DNA of 64,000 nt from SZAS-103 sp964640525 (GTDB lineage Bacteria; Pseudomonadota; Gammaproteobacteria; Xanthomonadales; Xanthomonadaceae). Below are positions 31,116 through 40,362 of the stretch, piece by piece; within the stretch, counting starts at the first letter, position 1; every line of letters starts with the position of its first letter. The notes under the pieces were generated by a model that was given only the letters and a program-made list of their open reading frames with translations, ran no database searches and was not told where the DNA came from. The stretch is taken from assembly GCA_964640525.1 (NCBI GenBank), contig CAZXGS010000002.1, forward strand, positions 60,885-124,884, in the 5' to 3' direction. A program made the translations under genes and the position numbers.

Positions 31116-31414
31116 GGTCTGGGCTTGGCGGGTTTGCGTGGCTTGGCGGCTGGCTTGGTTTGGTATCCGGTGCCGGGTTCGGCCACGCGCCGCGTGGATT
31201 GGCGAGCCCACGCGAGGGCATCGGCGATGTCACCCTCGTCCAGATTCAATTCCGCCAGCTTGGCGCGCACGGCATCGGCGCGCTGGATGCGCACCGGCGT
31301 CAGGATGATGACCCCGTCGCGGGTTTCCACGTCGAAATACTCGGCCTCACCGACCGCGGCCGTGGCGGCCTTGGGCAACGTGAGCTGGTTTTTGGCGGTG
31401 AGCTTGGCGAGCAT
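31112..31414 (-). CDS. AbrB/SpoVT-like antitoxin
   Basis: ATG 31414 gives 100 residues beginning MLAKLTAKNQLTLPK, the swapped-hairpin AbrB DNA-binding motif; an upstream ATG at 31471 would add 19 residues. The middle (YFDVETRDGVIILTPV) completes the beta barrel. A C-terminal helix and a Lys/Pro-rich tail (KPAAKPRKPAKPRP) probably bind the toxin. It is the antitoxin for the overlapping PIN-domain gene and likely represses its own promoter. Confidence 0.75.
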   Translation of the reverse strand: MLAKLTAKNQLTLPKAATAAVGEAEYFDVETRDGVIILTPVRIQRADAVRAKLAELNLDEGDIADALAWARQSTRRVAEPGTGYQTKPAAKPRKPAKPRP

Positions 31415-31487
31415 GGCGATGGGACGTTGCAAGGATTCCTTACTTTCCTCCACCCACGCGACGTCCGTCAAGTGCGTGCCGATTCGC

Positions 31488-33149
<1,662 letters not shown>

Positions 33150-33404
33150 GGATGGCCTGTTGTGTGCACGAAGCGTCGCGGCCCGGAAGGCTGCGGTGCG
33201 ATGGGCGGGGGCAAATTCCGGCGTGGCCGCTGTTGACCGTCATCCCGGCGCAAGCCGGGATCCATCTTGATCAGGCCATTGAAGCCCAAAATGGATTCCG
33301 GCTTGCGCCGGAATGACGGCATGCAGCCGAACGGCTCGCCGATATCTGCAAATTATCGGCCAATCCGTCTCCGGGCGCTACCGCTTGTGGCCGCAAACCC
33401 GCAT
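33150..33404. other. Intergenic gap upstream of ettA with inverted repeat
   Basis: No gene is visible in this stretch. At 33238-33265 the sequence CGTCATCCCGGCGCAAGCCG followed by GGATCCAT is mirrored at 33291-33318 by ATGGATTCCGGCTTGCGCCG followed by GAATGACG. The arms pair almost fully around a 25-base loop. It resembles widespread small palindromic elements with GTCATTCCGGCGCAAG arms. It sits 90-170 bp upstream of ettA and could also carry a terminator function. Confidence 0.7.
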
Positions 33405-33513
33405 GAACGCTACAATTTGGGTCTTCCCGAGCGCCGAGGCCGTGCCGATGTTCCCCCGCGATTGCCGCATCGAAGGTTTCGATCCCGAACTGGCCCAGGC
33501 GATCGCCGCCGAG
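33405..33513 (+). pseudogene. glyA: Truncated, diverged copy of the glyA promoter and first 22 codons
   Basis: The segment from GAACGCTACA, through a GCCGAGGCCGTGCCG leader, ATG 33448 and 22 codons (MFPRDCRIEGFDPELAQAIAAE) matches the start of intact glyA at 51006-51114 with the same 43-base spacing to the ATG. Over the 66 coding bases I count 12 differences, mostly synonymous. Homology then stops: the frame continues as unrelated GGHGHARCR up to a transposase gene. It marks the left edge of the CRISPR island and is a direct repeat of its right edge. It retains a TACAAT -10-like box and may still be transcribed. Confidence 0.8.
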
Positions 33514-33535
33514 GGAGGACACGGACACGCACGAT

Positions 33536-33551
33536 GTAGGATTTTTCCTAC
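33536..33551. repeat. REP-like hairpin with GTAG end next to the transposase
   Basis: GTAGGA-TTTT-TCCTAC is a perfect 6-bp stem 58 bases upstream of the REP-associated transposase start. REPs mobilised by this transposase family commonly begin with a GTAG-type tetranucleotide. A related, less perfect TAGTGGATGTCCTA lies downstream near 34702-34716. Confidence 0.5.
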
Positions 33552-33608
33552 GCGAAATTCAACCCGATTCCGACTGTGGCGCCCGCCGGGATGGGGCAAC
33601 CTGAGGCC

Positions 33609-34571
33609 ATGACCCAGGCACGCTCCCAGCTCATTCCTTCCGGCAGTCCCGGCACCTTCCACTGCGTCCAGCGTTGTGTCCGCCGGGCCTTCTTGTGCGG
33701 TGCCGATCACGCCAGCGGCCGCAGTTTCGAGCATCGCAAGGACTGGCTGGAACAACGCTTGGCCCTGCTGGCCGAGACCTTCAGCGTGGCCATCCATGCC
33801 TACGCGGTGATGAGCAACCATCTGCACGTGGTGCTCCAGTTCGATCCGGCTTGGCAAGCCGATTGGGCCGATGCGGACGTGGCCGCGCGCTGGGTGCGGT
33901 TGTTCCCGCCGCGCGAAGACTCGGAAGCCGCCCGCGCCGACAAACGCGAGCGTCTGCTGGCGCAACCGGAACGACTGGCGATCCTTCGCTCCCGGCTGGC
34001 AAACCTGTCGTGGTTCATGAAGTGTCTGGCCGAACCCATCGCCCGCCGTGCCAATGCCGAGGACGACTGCAAGGGTCGGTTCTGGGAAGGTCGCTTCAAG
34101 GCCCAGGTGCTGTGCGACGAGCGTGCGGTGCTGGCGGCGATGGCGTACGTCGATCTGAATCCGGTGCGTGCCGGCATCGCCAGCCAGCTGCAGGACTCGG
34201 ATCACACCAGCATCAAGGCACGGCTGGATGCGGCGCATCCGACCGACGCGGCCAAGCCGCTGGCGCCGATCCTCGGCAAGCCTCTGGTGGCGATGTTGCC
34301 GCTGACGCTGGGCGATTATCTGGAGTTGGTGGAGTGGACGGGCCAGCAAGTGCGACCGGGCAAGCGCGGCGCCTTGGCTCCCGACGCGCCGAGCGTGTTG
34401 GATCGATTCGAAGCCAAGCCGGAGCGCTGGGCGACCCGCGTCAAAGCCATCGGCTCGGGCTACTGGCGTGTAGTCGGCGAGGTAGGTGATCTGATCGAGA
34501 AAGCACGCCAGGTGCAGCAACGCTGGCTCAAGGGCATCGGTTTGGCGGCGGCGCTGGCAAAGGCCGACTGA
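33609..34571 (+). mobile_element. REP-associated tyrosine transposase (IS200-like HUH enzyme, RAYT)
   Basis: The ATG at 33609 (MTQARSQLIPSGSPGTFHC) gives 320 residues. AVMSNHLHVVLQF holds the HUH histidine pair and AYVDLNPVRAG is the conserved Y1_Tnp/TnpA-REP motif with the candidate catalytic Tyr; GRFWEGRFKAQVL is another family hallmark. RAYTs are domesticated single-strand transposases that spread REP sequences, and rarely move themselves. The gene lies directly after the truncated glyA copy, so it may have been involved in formation of the island boundary. That link is inference. Confidence 0.85.
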
Positions 34572-34771
34572 AAACACGCGCGACGATCCCGTGCCCGCAA
34601 GGGAGGATGGCGCGTGGGCGAAACCAAGAACGCAACCGCGCCGCAGGCAGCTTACGTCCTTGCCGTCGTGCCCACGCGAAATTTTTCGGCCAGGTTATCA
34701 AATAGTGGATGTCCTATTTTCCATTTTCCGTCACGCCGGTTCTTGCTCAAGGACGCGACGTGATGAACGCC
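34572..34771. repeat. Transposase downstream region with inverted repeats
   Basis: No gene is visible. GCGTGGGC at 34612-34619 pairs with GCCCACGC at 34670-34677, and the motif ACGCGAAATT here (near 34674) also occurs just before the transposase (near 33550). The repeated ACGCGAAATT on both sides suggests the bounds of the REP/RAYT unit. An AT-rich patch (TTATCAAATAGTGGATGTCC) follows. Confidence 0.4.
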
Positions 34772-35056
34772 TTACACCGCATGCGGCTCCAACTGCACAC
34801 CCAGCGCGCGACACACGCGCAAAATGGTGTCGAAACGTGGTTTCGCGCCGGGCTTGAGCGCGTTGTACAGATTCTCGCGCCCCAGCCCGCTGTCCTTGGC
34901 CAGTTGCGCCATGCCGCGCGCACGCGCCACGTAGCCAAGCGCGCGGATGATCTCGTCGGATTCGCCATCTGCGAACACCTGCCCGAGGTACTCGGCAATG
35001 GCCGCATCGGAGTCCAGCTCGGCCACGATGTCAAAGGGAACGGTCTTGAGGGTCAT
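34772..35056 (-). CDS. HigA-like antitoxin (addiction-module antidote)
   Basis: The 94-residue protein begins with the antidote-type N-terminus MTLKTVPFDIVAEL, then an XRE-like helix-turn-helix (RARGMAQLAKDSGLGRENLY, then NALKPGAKPRFDTILRVCRALG). This is the pattern of the putative addiction module antidote family (TIGR02684). Unlike most TA pairs the toxin gene comes first, as in higBA. It should neutralise the upstream toxin and repress the shared promoter. Confidence 0.85.
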   Translation of the reverse strand: MTLKTVPFDIVAELDSDAAIAEYLGQVFADGESDEIIRALGYVARARGMAQLAKDSGLGRENLYNALKPGAKPRFDTILRVCRALGVQLEPHAV

Positions 35057-35059
35057 GAT

Positions 35060-35353
35060 TCAAATCTCCTTCGCCATGGCGATGGCGTTGCGAATGTCGC
35101 GGGCCTGCGTGGCCTTGTCGCCGCCGACCAGCAGAAACACCACGATGCGGTTGCGGACGGTGAAGTACACCCGATAGCCCGCGCCCACATCCACGCGCAG
35201 CTCCGAAATGCCGTCACTGACTGGCTTCACGTCGCCCCAGTTGCCTGCTTCGACCCGCTCGATGCGGCGGCGGATCGCCGTGGCGGCCTTCATGTCGCGC
35301 AGCGACGCGCGCCACTGGGCGAAGGCTTCGGTCTGTCGGACGACGTACTCCAT
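35060..35353 (-). CDS. HigB/RelE-like toxin
   Basis: The 97-residue toxin starts at ATG 35353; the longer open frame extends into the CRISPR array and is spurious. MEYVVRQTEAFAQWRASLRD and RIERVEAGNWGDVKPV, followed by GISELRVDVGAGYRVYFTV and the VVFLLVGGDKATQARDI end, match the RelE/ParE-like addiction-module killer family (TIGR02683). Such toxins cut mRNA on the ribosome. It is followed by its antitoxin after 3 bp. It lies downstream of, and in the same direction as, the CRISPR array as I orient it. Confidence 0.87.
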   Translation of the reverse strand: MEYVVRQTEAFAQWRASLRDMKAATAIRRRIERVEAGNWGDVKPVSDGISELRVDVGAGYRVYFTVRNRIVVFLLVGGDKATQARDIRNAIAMAKEI

Positions 35354-35359
35354 GCCGGC

Positions 35360-35388
35360 ATTGTATCGAATGCGATACAGATGGGCAA
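35360..35388 (-). promoter_or_regulatory. higBA promoter with palindromic operator; probably leaderless
   Basis: Read on the minus strand, TTGCCC (35383-35388), a 17-bp spacer and TACAAT (35360-35365) form a good sigma-70 promoter. The perfect palindrome TGTATCG-AATG-CGATACA (35362-35379) overlaps the -10 box and is a likely antitoxin operator. The predicted transcription start falls at or next to ATG 35353, so the toxin mRNA may be leaderless. Confidence 0.6.
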
Positions 35389-35453
35389 GCTGGAGTTGAC
35401 AACCGCGCCGCGCCGGCCGCTCTCGAGGAGAAGTAAGCTGTGACCACGACCAT

Positions 35454-37446
35454 GTCTTAATCCCTTTCTCTTCAGGGCATCTTTCGAACCGCGCTTGGCA
35501 ATGCCCGCGTGCAACAAATCCCAATGTCTTAATCCCTTTCTCTTCAGGGCATCTTTCGAACAGACGTCCACGGTACGGAGGTTCGCTTGGCCGGTCTTAA
35601 TCCCTTTCTCTTCAGGGCATCTTTCGAACTCGAGGACTTCGATGAAGCGATGGAAGCGCTGAATGTCTTAATCCCTTTCTCTTCAGGGCATCTTTCGAAC
35701 AATTCCTGGCTGGTCTTAGAAAGGACCTTGAGGCGTCTTAATCCCTTTCTCTTCAGGGCATCTTTCGAACCCTATGCGCTCGCGCGCGGGTACGGGGGTG
35801 CATATGTCTTAATCCCTTTCTCTTCAGGGCATCTTTCGAACCGCATCAATCGCCGGCACTGCGCGAAGCTGTTCTACGGGTCTTAATCCCTTTCTCTTCA
35901 GGGCATCTTTCGAACAAATGCCCGATGCGCCACCGCTCGCCGTGGACACGTCTTAATCCCTTTCTCTTCAGGGCATCTTTCGAACGACGACGGCGCCAAG
36001 GACGACAAACGTTCCGCGGTCTTAATCCCTTTCTCTTCAGGGCATCTTTCGAACTCGCAAGGCGACGCACAAGACTACGTCTGCGGTCTTAATCCCTTTC
36101 TCTTCAGGGCATCTTTCGAACTCGCAAGGCGACGCACAAGACTACGTCTGCGGTCTTAATCCCTTTCTCTTCAGGGCATCTTTCGAACGTATGGCAAGAG
36201 ACTTTCCGGAGTAATCCCGAAATGTCTTAATCCCTTTCTCTTCAGGGCATCTTTCGAACACGCGGCTGGAGAACGAGGGTGCACGGCAGGGTCTTAATCC
36301 CTTTCTCTTCAGGGCATCTTTCGAACCCAAGTTCGGCGCATCCTGGGTGTTCGGCTGAGCAGTCTTAATCCCTTTCTCTTCAGGGCATCTTTCGAACTGC
36401 ACGCCCGGGCGAAGGAGCGCGTCGGCCACAAGTCTTAATCCCTTTCTCTTCAGGGCATCTTTCGAACCCAGTTCAGGATCGCCATGTCGAACATGGCGTG
36501 TCTTAATCCCTTTCTCTTCAGGGCATCTTTCGAACTGAACGGAGAAAGAAATGGCAGAGGCAAAGAAAAGTCTTAATCCCTTTCTCTTCAGGGCATCTTT
36601 CGAACTCGTCGCAAAGTATGGATTGTGCCGGGACGCGGTCTTAATCCCTTTCTCTTCAGGGCATCTTTCGAACCGCACGGCGAGACCTTCGTCAAGACTC
36701 TGCGCGGTCTTAATCCCTTTCTCTTCAGGGCATCTTTCGAACGCGTACGACTCCTCGACGGTGACGGCGTGCGACGTCTTAATCCCTTTCTCTTCAGGGC
36801 ATCTTTCGAACGATCCTCGACGGTGACGGCGTACGGCTCCTCGAGTCTTAATCCCTTTCTCTTCAGGGCATCTTTCGAACAGGACGCGCGCCGCGAATTG
36901 AAAGATGCGCGATTGGTCTTAATCCCTTTCTCTTCAGGGCATCTTTCGAACGGCACGGAACGCCGGCTTAGCCGAATGGATCATCGGTCTTAATCCCTTT
37001 CTCTTCAGGGCATCTTTCGAACATACCACTACGATTGGCACGTCGAGCACTACGGAGTCTTAATCCCTTTCTCTTCAGGGCATCTTTCGAACCGTGCTGC
37101 GGGCGATGGTACGCGAGGCGCACGGCGTCTTAATCCCTTTCTCTTCAGGGCATCTTTCGAACTATCGGTCGGGAATGAACCGCGCGCAGGTTGCTGCCGT
37201 CTTAATCCCTTTCTCTTCAGGGCATCTTTCGAACCAGTCCCCGGCCTACGCAGAAGCGATGCAGACATGTCTTAATCCCTTTCTCTTCAGGGCATCTTTC
37301 GAACCTCGCGCGGCTTTTCAGCGATGGCATGCTGCGCGGTCTTAATCCCTTTCTCTTCAGGGCATCTTTCGAACCGATGGAATTTTGGGAAATGATGATC
37401 GCCAGCGTGCGTCTTAATCCCTTTCTCTTCAGGGCATCTTTCGAAC
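35454..37446 (-). CRISPR. Type III-B associated CRISPR array, 29 repeats / 28 spacers
   Basis: A 36-bp repeat recurs 29 times. Its plus-strand first half is GTCTTAATCCCTTTCTCT and its second half TCAGGGCATCTTTCGAAC; by eye all copies are identical. Spacers are 31-38 bp. Transcription is assigned to the minus strand for three reasons: the cas operon and the putative leader are at the right; the repeat then ends in GGGATTAAGAC, giving an 8-base handle AUUAAGAC of the AUUGAAAC type; and spacers read as sense-coding on the plus strand. Spacers 9 and 10 (36055-36085 and 36122-36152) are identical. Spacers 19 and 20 share 19 bases. A weak CCCT/AGGG stem lies inside the repeat. Confidence 0.97.
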
Positions 37447-37568
37447 CGCTCACCCACAAAAACCATAATCCATTCAAGCGCTTGCCAGTCAGTCCGCGGA
37501 AAATCCCAGGCCTCATCGGAGATCTGTCCCAAATCCACCAGCCGCACCACACCCGCGCGCAACCCATC
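37447..37568 (-). promoter_or_regulatory. Putative CRISPR leader between cas2 and the array
   Basis: The 122 bp between the cas2 stop and the first (leader-proximal) repeat carry no recognisable gene. On the minus strand an AT-rich block TTGAATGGATTATGGTTTTT lies about 15-35 bases before the repeat, in contrast to the GC-rich surroundings. Leader position and AT-richness fit a pre-crRNA promoter and integration anchor, but I cannot define exact -35/-10 boxes. Confidence 0.5.
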
Positions 37569-37856
37569 CTACCAGCCTGCCGGCATGTCGCCGCGGACGA
37601 TGCCCGCGGGCAGCGTGGCCTTCCCCAGCCGCCAGCGCAAGCCGTGTGAGGGCAGCGGGTAGGCGCGAAGATCATCCACGCGCGGATCGATCAGCTCGGC
37701 CGCAGCGTCCAGCACCACCTGCAATTGGCGGTCGTCGCCCTGGAACAGGAACACCGAATACTGCAGCGCCTGCGCGCGACGCGCCAGGAACCGGTGCAGG
37801 CGCGCCAGCCGACGGTGGTCGGCGATGTCGTAGCACAGCAGGTAGTGGCTCACCAT
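37569..37856 (-). CDS. cas2: CRISPR-associated endonuclease Cas2 (array-proximal copy)
   Basis: The 95-residue protein has the Cas2 ferredoxin fold signature: first strand with catalytic-type Asp (SHYLLCYDIADHRRLARLHRF), LQYSVFLFQGDDRQLQVVL, then LIDPRVDDLRAYPLPSHG. ATG 37856 overlaps the cas1 stop by 7 bp; the longer frame upstream is antisense noise. It forms the spacer-integration complex with Cas1. It differs clearly in sequence from the second Cas2 encoded on the other side of cas1. Confidence 0.9.
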   Translation of the reverse strand: MVSHYLLCYDIADHRRLARLHRFLARRAQALQYSVFLFQGDDRQLQVVLDAAAELIDPRVDDLRAYPLPSHGLRWRLGKATLPAGIVRGDMPAGW

Positions 37857-38833
37857 TCCTCGTCCTGCGCGTCGGCCTCGTCGATCGCCTGGACGCTGTC
37901 CGCGTCGGTGCCGACCGTCTCCAGCATCGCTTTGACCTGTGCGGCGATGCCCTCGCGCAGCGGCGTCGCACCGCGTTCGTAGGCGGCATAGAAATGGCCA
38001 CGCCCAGCCTTGCCCAGGAAACAACCGGCGGTGCTGGTGGAAAAATGGTCGGCGTCCAGCAGCCGCGAGCGCAGCATCGACAGGCACAGGGAATCGGCGA
38101 GCGGGCGCAACGGTTCGAGCAGGTCGCAAGCCAACGATTCGCGGCCGAAGCTGGGCTTGTGGTACAGGCCGATGGCTGGATCCAGGCCGACGCGGTGCAA
38201 GGCCAGCGCAAGCTCGGCGTGGACCAGGGTGTAGCACAGCGAGAGCAGGGCGTTGAATGGATCGCGCGGGGGCCGGCGATTGCGCCCCTTGAAGCCGATA
38301 CGATCCGGCAATTGGGTGGCCAAGCCTTGGAAGTAAGCGCGCGCGGCGGCACCCTCGATGCCGCGCAGGCTGTCCGGGGTGCTCTGGGCGTCCAGTTGGC
38401 CGGCCATGGCCTCGACCGCCGCCAACTGCCGGGTCAGCTCGTAGCGGGACGCCGGATCGGCGTCGCGCCAGTTACGCAGGTTGGTCGCTTGTGCGGCCAG
38501 TTTGGCGGCGATCCAGCGGCGTGCCTGCTGCAGGCAGCAGTCGGCGTCCAGCGCGCAGCGGGCCTGGCGCAGGCGGCGGCTGGCGTCGTTGTGGGCGCGC
38601 GGCAGAAACAGGCTGGGCCGACCGATGCGACCGGACAGCACCACCACGCCGATGCCGTGCTCGCCGCAGCGCCCCAGCACCGAGGCCGAGAGCTGGACGT
38701 GGCCACGCAGGACGATGCGATCGACGGGGCCGCTGGGGACGGTGGCGATGCGGGTGCCGGCCTCGCGAAAGACGAGGGCGCCGGCTTCCCAGGCCAGCTC
38801 CACACCCTTGCGATCGACGAACAGGCAGGTCAT
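37850..38833 (-). CDS. cas1: CRISPR-associated integrase Cas1
   Basis: The 327-residue protein from ATG 38833 is normal Cas1 length. An N-terminal beta domain (LFVDRKGVELAWEAGALVF; VQLSASVLGRCGEHGIGVVVL) precedes the helical catalytic domain with metal ligands E160 (RGIEGAAARAYFQ), H225 (GLYHKPSFGRESLACDLLE) and D237/E240. It integrates new spacers with Cas2. There is no fused reverse transcriptase or Cas6, although the open frame continues upstream to 40444 by chance. It starts 2 bp after the first cas2 stop. Confidence 0.95.
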   Translation of the reverse strand: MTCLFVDRKGVELAWEAGALVFREAGTRIATVPSGPVDRIVLRGHVQLSASVLGRCGEHGIGVVVLSGRIGRPSLFLPRAHNDASRRLRQARCALDADCCLQQARRWIAAKLAAQATNLRNWRDADPASRYELTRQLAAVEAMAGQLDAQSTPDSLRGIEGAAARAYFQGLATQLPDRIGFKGRNRRPPRDPFNALLSLCYTLVHAELALALHRVGLDPAIGLYHKPSFGRESLACDLLEPLRPLADSLCLSMLRSRLLDADHFSTSTAGCFLGKAGRGHFYAAYERGATPLREGIAAQVKAMLETVGTDADSVQAIDEADAQDEEW

Positions 38834-38835
38834 GG

Positions 38836-39117
38836 TCACAGCACCACGAAGGATCCGGGTTGGAAGGTCTGCGCCTGGCCCAGGCTGCGCGGCAAGCTGC
38901 GCGGATCCAGCGCCACCAGGTGGAGACGGTCTTCGGCCGGCGCGATCAGCGCGTCCAGGCTGGCGCGAAGCTGCTGCAGCTCGGCGGGCGTGACCCAGAC
39001 CTCCGGCACCGATTTCTGGCCGCCGACCCGGTACGCCTTGAGACAGCGCCGGACGCGGTCGCGGCGTGGGTGGGAGGACACGTCGTAGGCGACGATGTAC
39101 ACGGTACGTTGCATCAT
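38836..39117 (-). CDS. cas2: Second CRISPR-associated Cas2-family protein (upstream of cas1)
   Basis: The 93-residue protein from ATG 39117 (preceded by AGGGGCC) reads MMQRTVYIVAYDVSSHPRRD, then VRRCLKAYRVGGQKSVPEVWV and TPAELQQLRASLDALI, all Cas2 landmarks including the first-strand Asp. The end is short and hydrophobic. With the other cas2 it brackets cas1, a cas2-cas1-cas2 arrangement. One may be the integration partner of Cas1 and the other a heterodimer partner or a stand-alone nuclease. Which does what cannot be told from sequence alone. Confidence 0.85.
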   Translation of the reverse strand: MMQRTVYIVAYDVSSHPRRDRVRRCLKAYRVGGQKSVPEVWVTPAELQQLRASLDALIAPAEDRLHLVALDPRSLPRSLGQAQTFQPGSFVVL

Positions 39118-39258
39118 CAGGCCCCTGTCGGCGGCCGCCCGGGCGTGGCGATCGGCTGCCGGTTGCATGCCGTCGCGGACATCCTGGCGCGGTGCTGGAT
39201 TGGACGGGTGCCAGCATGCGCCGGAGCAAGCGGCAGCGACGCTGCGACAAGCTTGCCG

Positions 39259-40362
39259 TCAGTCGTCCAGCCGCTCGATCGCCGACTTGTGCAGGCCGAG
39301 CCCGCGGCGGGTATGCGGGCGGCGGCCGCTGGCCTGCAGCAAGTACGGCGGCGCGGCGGCGCCCAGTTGCTGGCGCAGCGCGCGCTCGAGCTTGGCGTTG
39401 TTCTGCTGGAAGAATTCCTGCTCCATGCCCGCGCGCAGCCGGTGCCGGGCGTTCTCGAAGGCCTGGGCGTCTTCGCCGACGACGCGCCGGTACAGGCGCA
39501 GGTAGAGCGCGGCGTCGGCGCTGCGCCATTCCTGCATCGGCTCGCCGCGCAGTGCGCACTCGGCCCACCATGCCAGCCACGCCAGCAGCGCGGGCGTCAG
39601 ATCCAGGGCCTGCTCGCCGCAACGGGCTTGGCGGCGGCGCAGGTCGATCTGCAGCCGCGGTGGGGCGAAGCTGCGTTGCAGGGCGGCCACGGCGTCGCTG
39701 TAACGCGCCCGCCCCTGCTGCAGGGCGTCGGGCAGGCCGTGGCGCAGGCGCACCACCGGGATTTCGGCGAGGGTGATGATGGCATCGGCGGTATCCAGGT
39801 GGCGGCCTTCGCGGGTGGCTAGGCGGCGCGGGGTGGCGGGCGGGAAGAAGAATTCCGGATGGTTCTCGAATGGCGGCGACACCAGGACGTGGGACAGCCG
39901 GTCCTGCGGGCGGGCAAACAGCGAGAATGCGTAGCCGAGGAAAAAGCCCATGGTCTTGCGGCCGCCGGCGATGGACACGTGGACGCTGGCGTTCTCGTCG
40001 GCGGTGAGTTCGGCCAGCACGGCGGTGATGGTGTCGGCGGCGGCGGTGTTGTCGGTCGGGCTGCGGATATCGGCCAGGGGCACGCCATCGGCACCGGCGA
40101 TCAGGTGGATGCGGGACTCGTCGAAGAGCGGACGGCCCAGTGCCGGGTAGTCGGCGAGCAGGGCGTGGAACTGGCCACCGTCCGGGTGCAGCAGTGAGGT
40201 GCGCACGCGCTGCGCGCCTTCCAGCGTGCTCACCACGTGAACCTCGGTGGGTGGCGGCGCGGTCGCCTGGGTGATCGCCAAGGCGTACAGGGTTTCGGTC
40301 ACCACCTGCGGCGACAGGCCGACCACGGCGAGCAGGATGCGCCGATGCGGGGTCGTGCTCAT
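39259..40362 (-). CDS. NE0113-family CARF protein (Csm6/Csx6-labelled, TIGR02584-like)
   Basis: The 367-residue protein starts at ATG 40362, overlapping the stop of the CARF nuclease gene. The N-terminus RRILLAVVGLSPQVVTETLYAL (8-28) and SIAGGRKTMGF (130-140) are the two ligand-binding CARF motifs of the NE0113 family. Residues about 215-367 form a helical C-terminal domain I cannot assign; it ends with RRPHTRRGLGLH, which includes an R-x4-H string. CARF proteins bind cyclic oligoadenylate made by Cas10 and either act as effectors or cut the ring. Family membership is solid; the activity is not established by what I see. Confidence 0.8.
   Translation of the reverse strand: MSTTPHRRILLAVVGLSPQVVTETLYALAITQATAPPPTEVHVVSTLEGAQRVRTSLLHPDGGQFHALLADYPALGRPLFDESRIHLIAGADGVPLADIRSPTDNTAAADTITAVLAELTADENASVHVSIAGGRKTMGFFLGYAFSLFARPQDRLSHVLVSPPFENHPEFFFPPATPRRLATREGRHLDTADAIITLAEIPVVRLRHGLPDALQQGRARYSDAVAALQRSFAPPRLQIDLRRRQARCGEQALDLTPALLAWLAWWAECALRGEPMQEWRSADAALYLRLYRRVVGEDAQAFENARHRLRAGMEQEFFQQNNAKLERALRQQLGAAAPPYLLQASGRRPHTRRGLGLHKSAIERLDD

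Noticed and set aside
35396..35453. A plus-strand promoter (TTGACA at 35396) driving the array rightward
   Set aside because: No -10 box at 16-18 bp in the GC-rich sequence that follows, and spacer sense and cas orientation favour the opposite direction.
35454..37446. Several open frames within the array (for example SKDALKRKGLR repeats)
   Set aside because: These are translations of the CRISPR repeat, not genes.
37447..37562. Short open frame in the leader (MRAGVVRLVDLGQISDEAW...)
   Set aside because: It reads somewhat protein-like but ends in the first CRISPR repeat, has no ribosome-binding site, and lies where a leader is expected.
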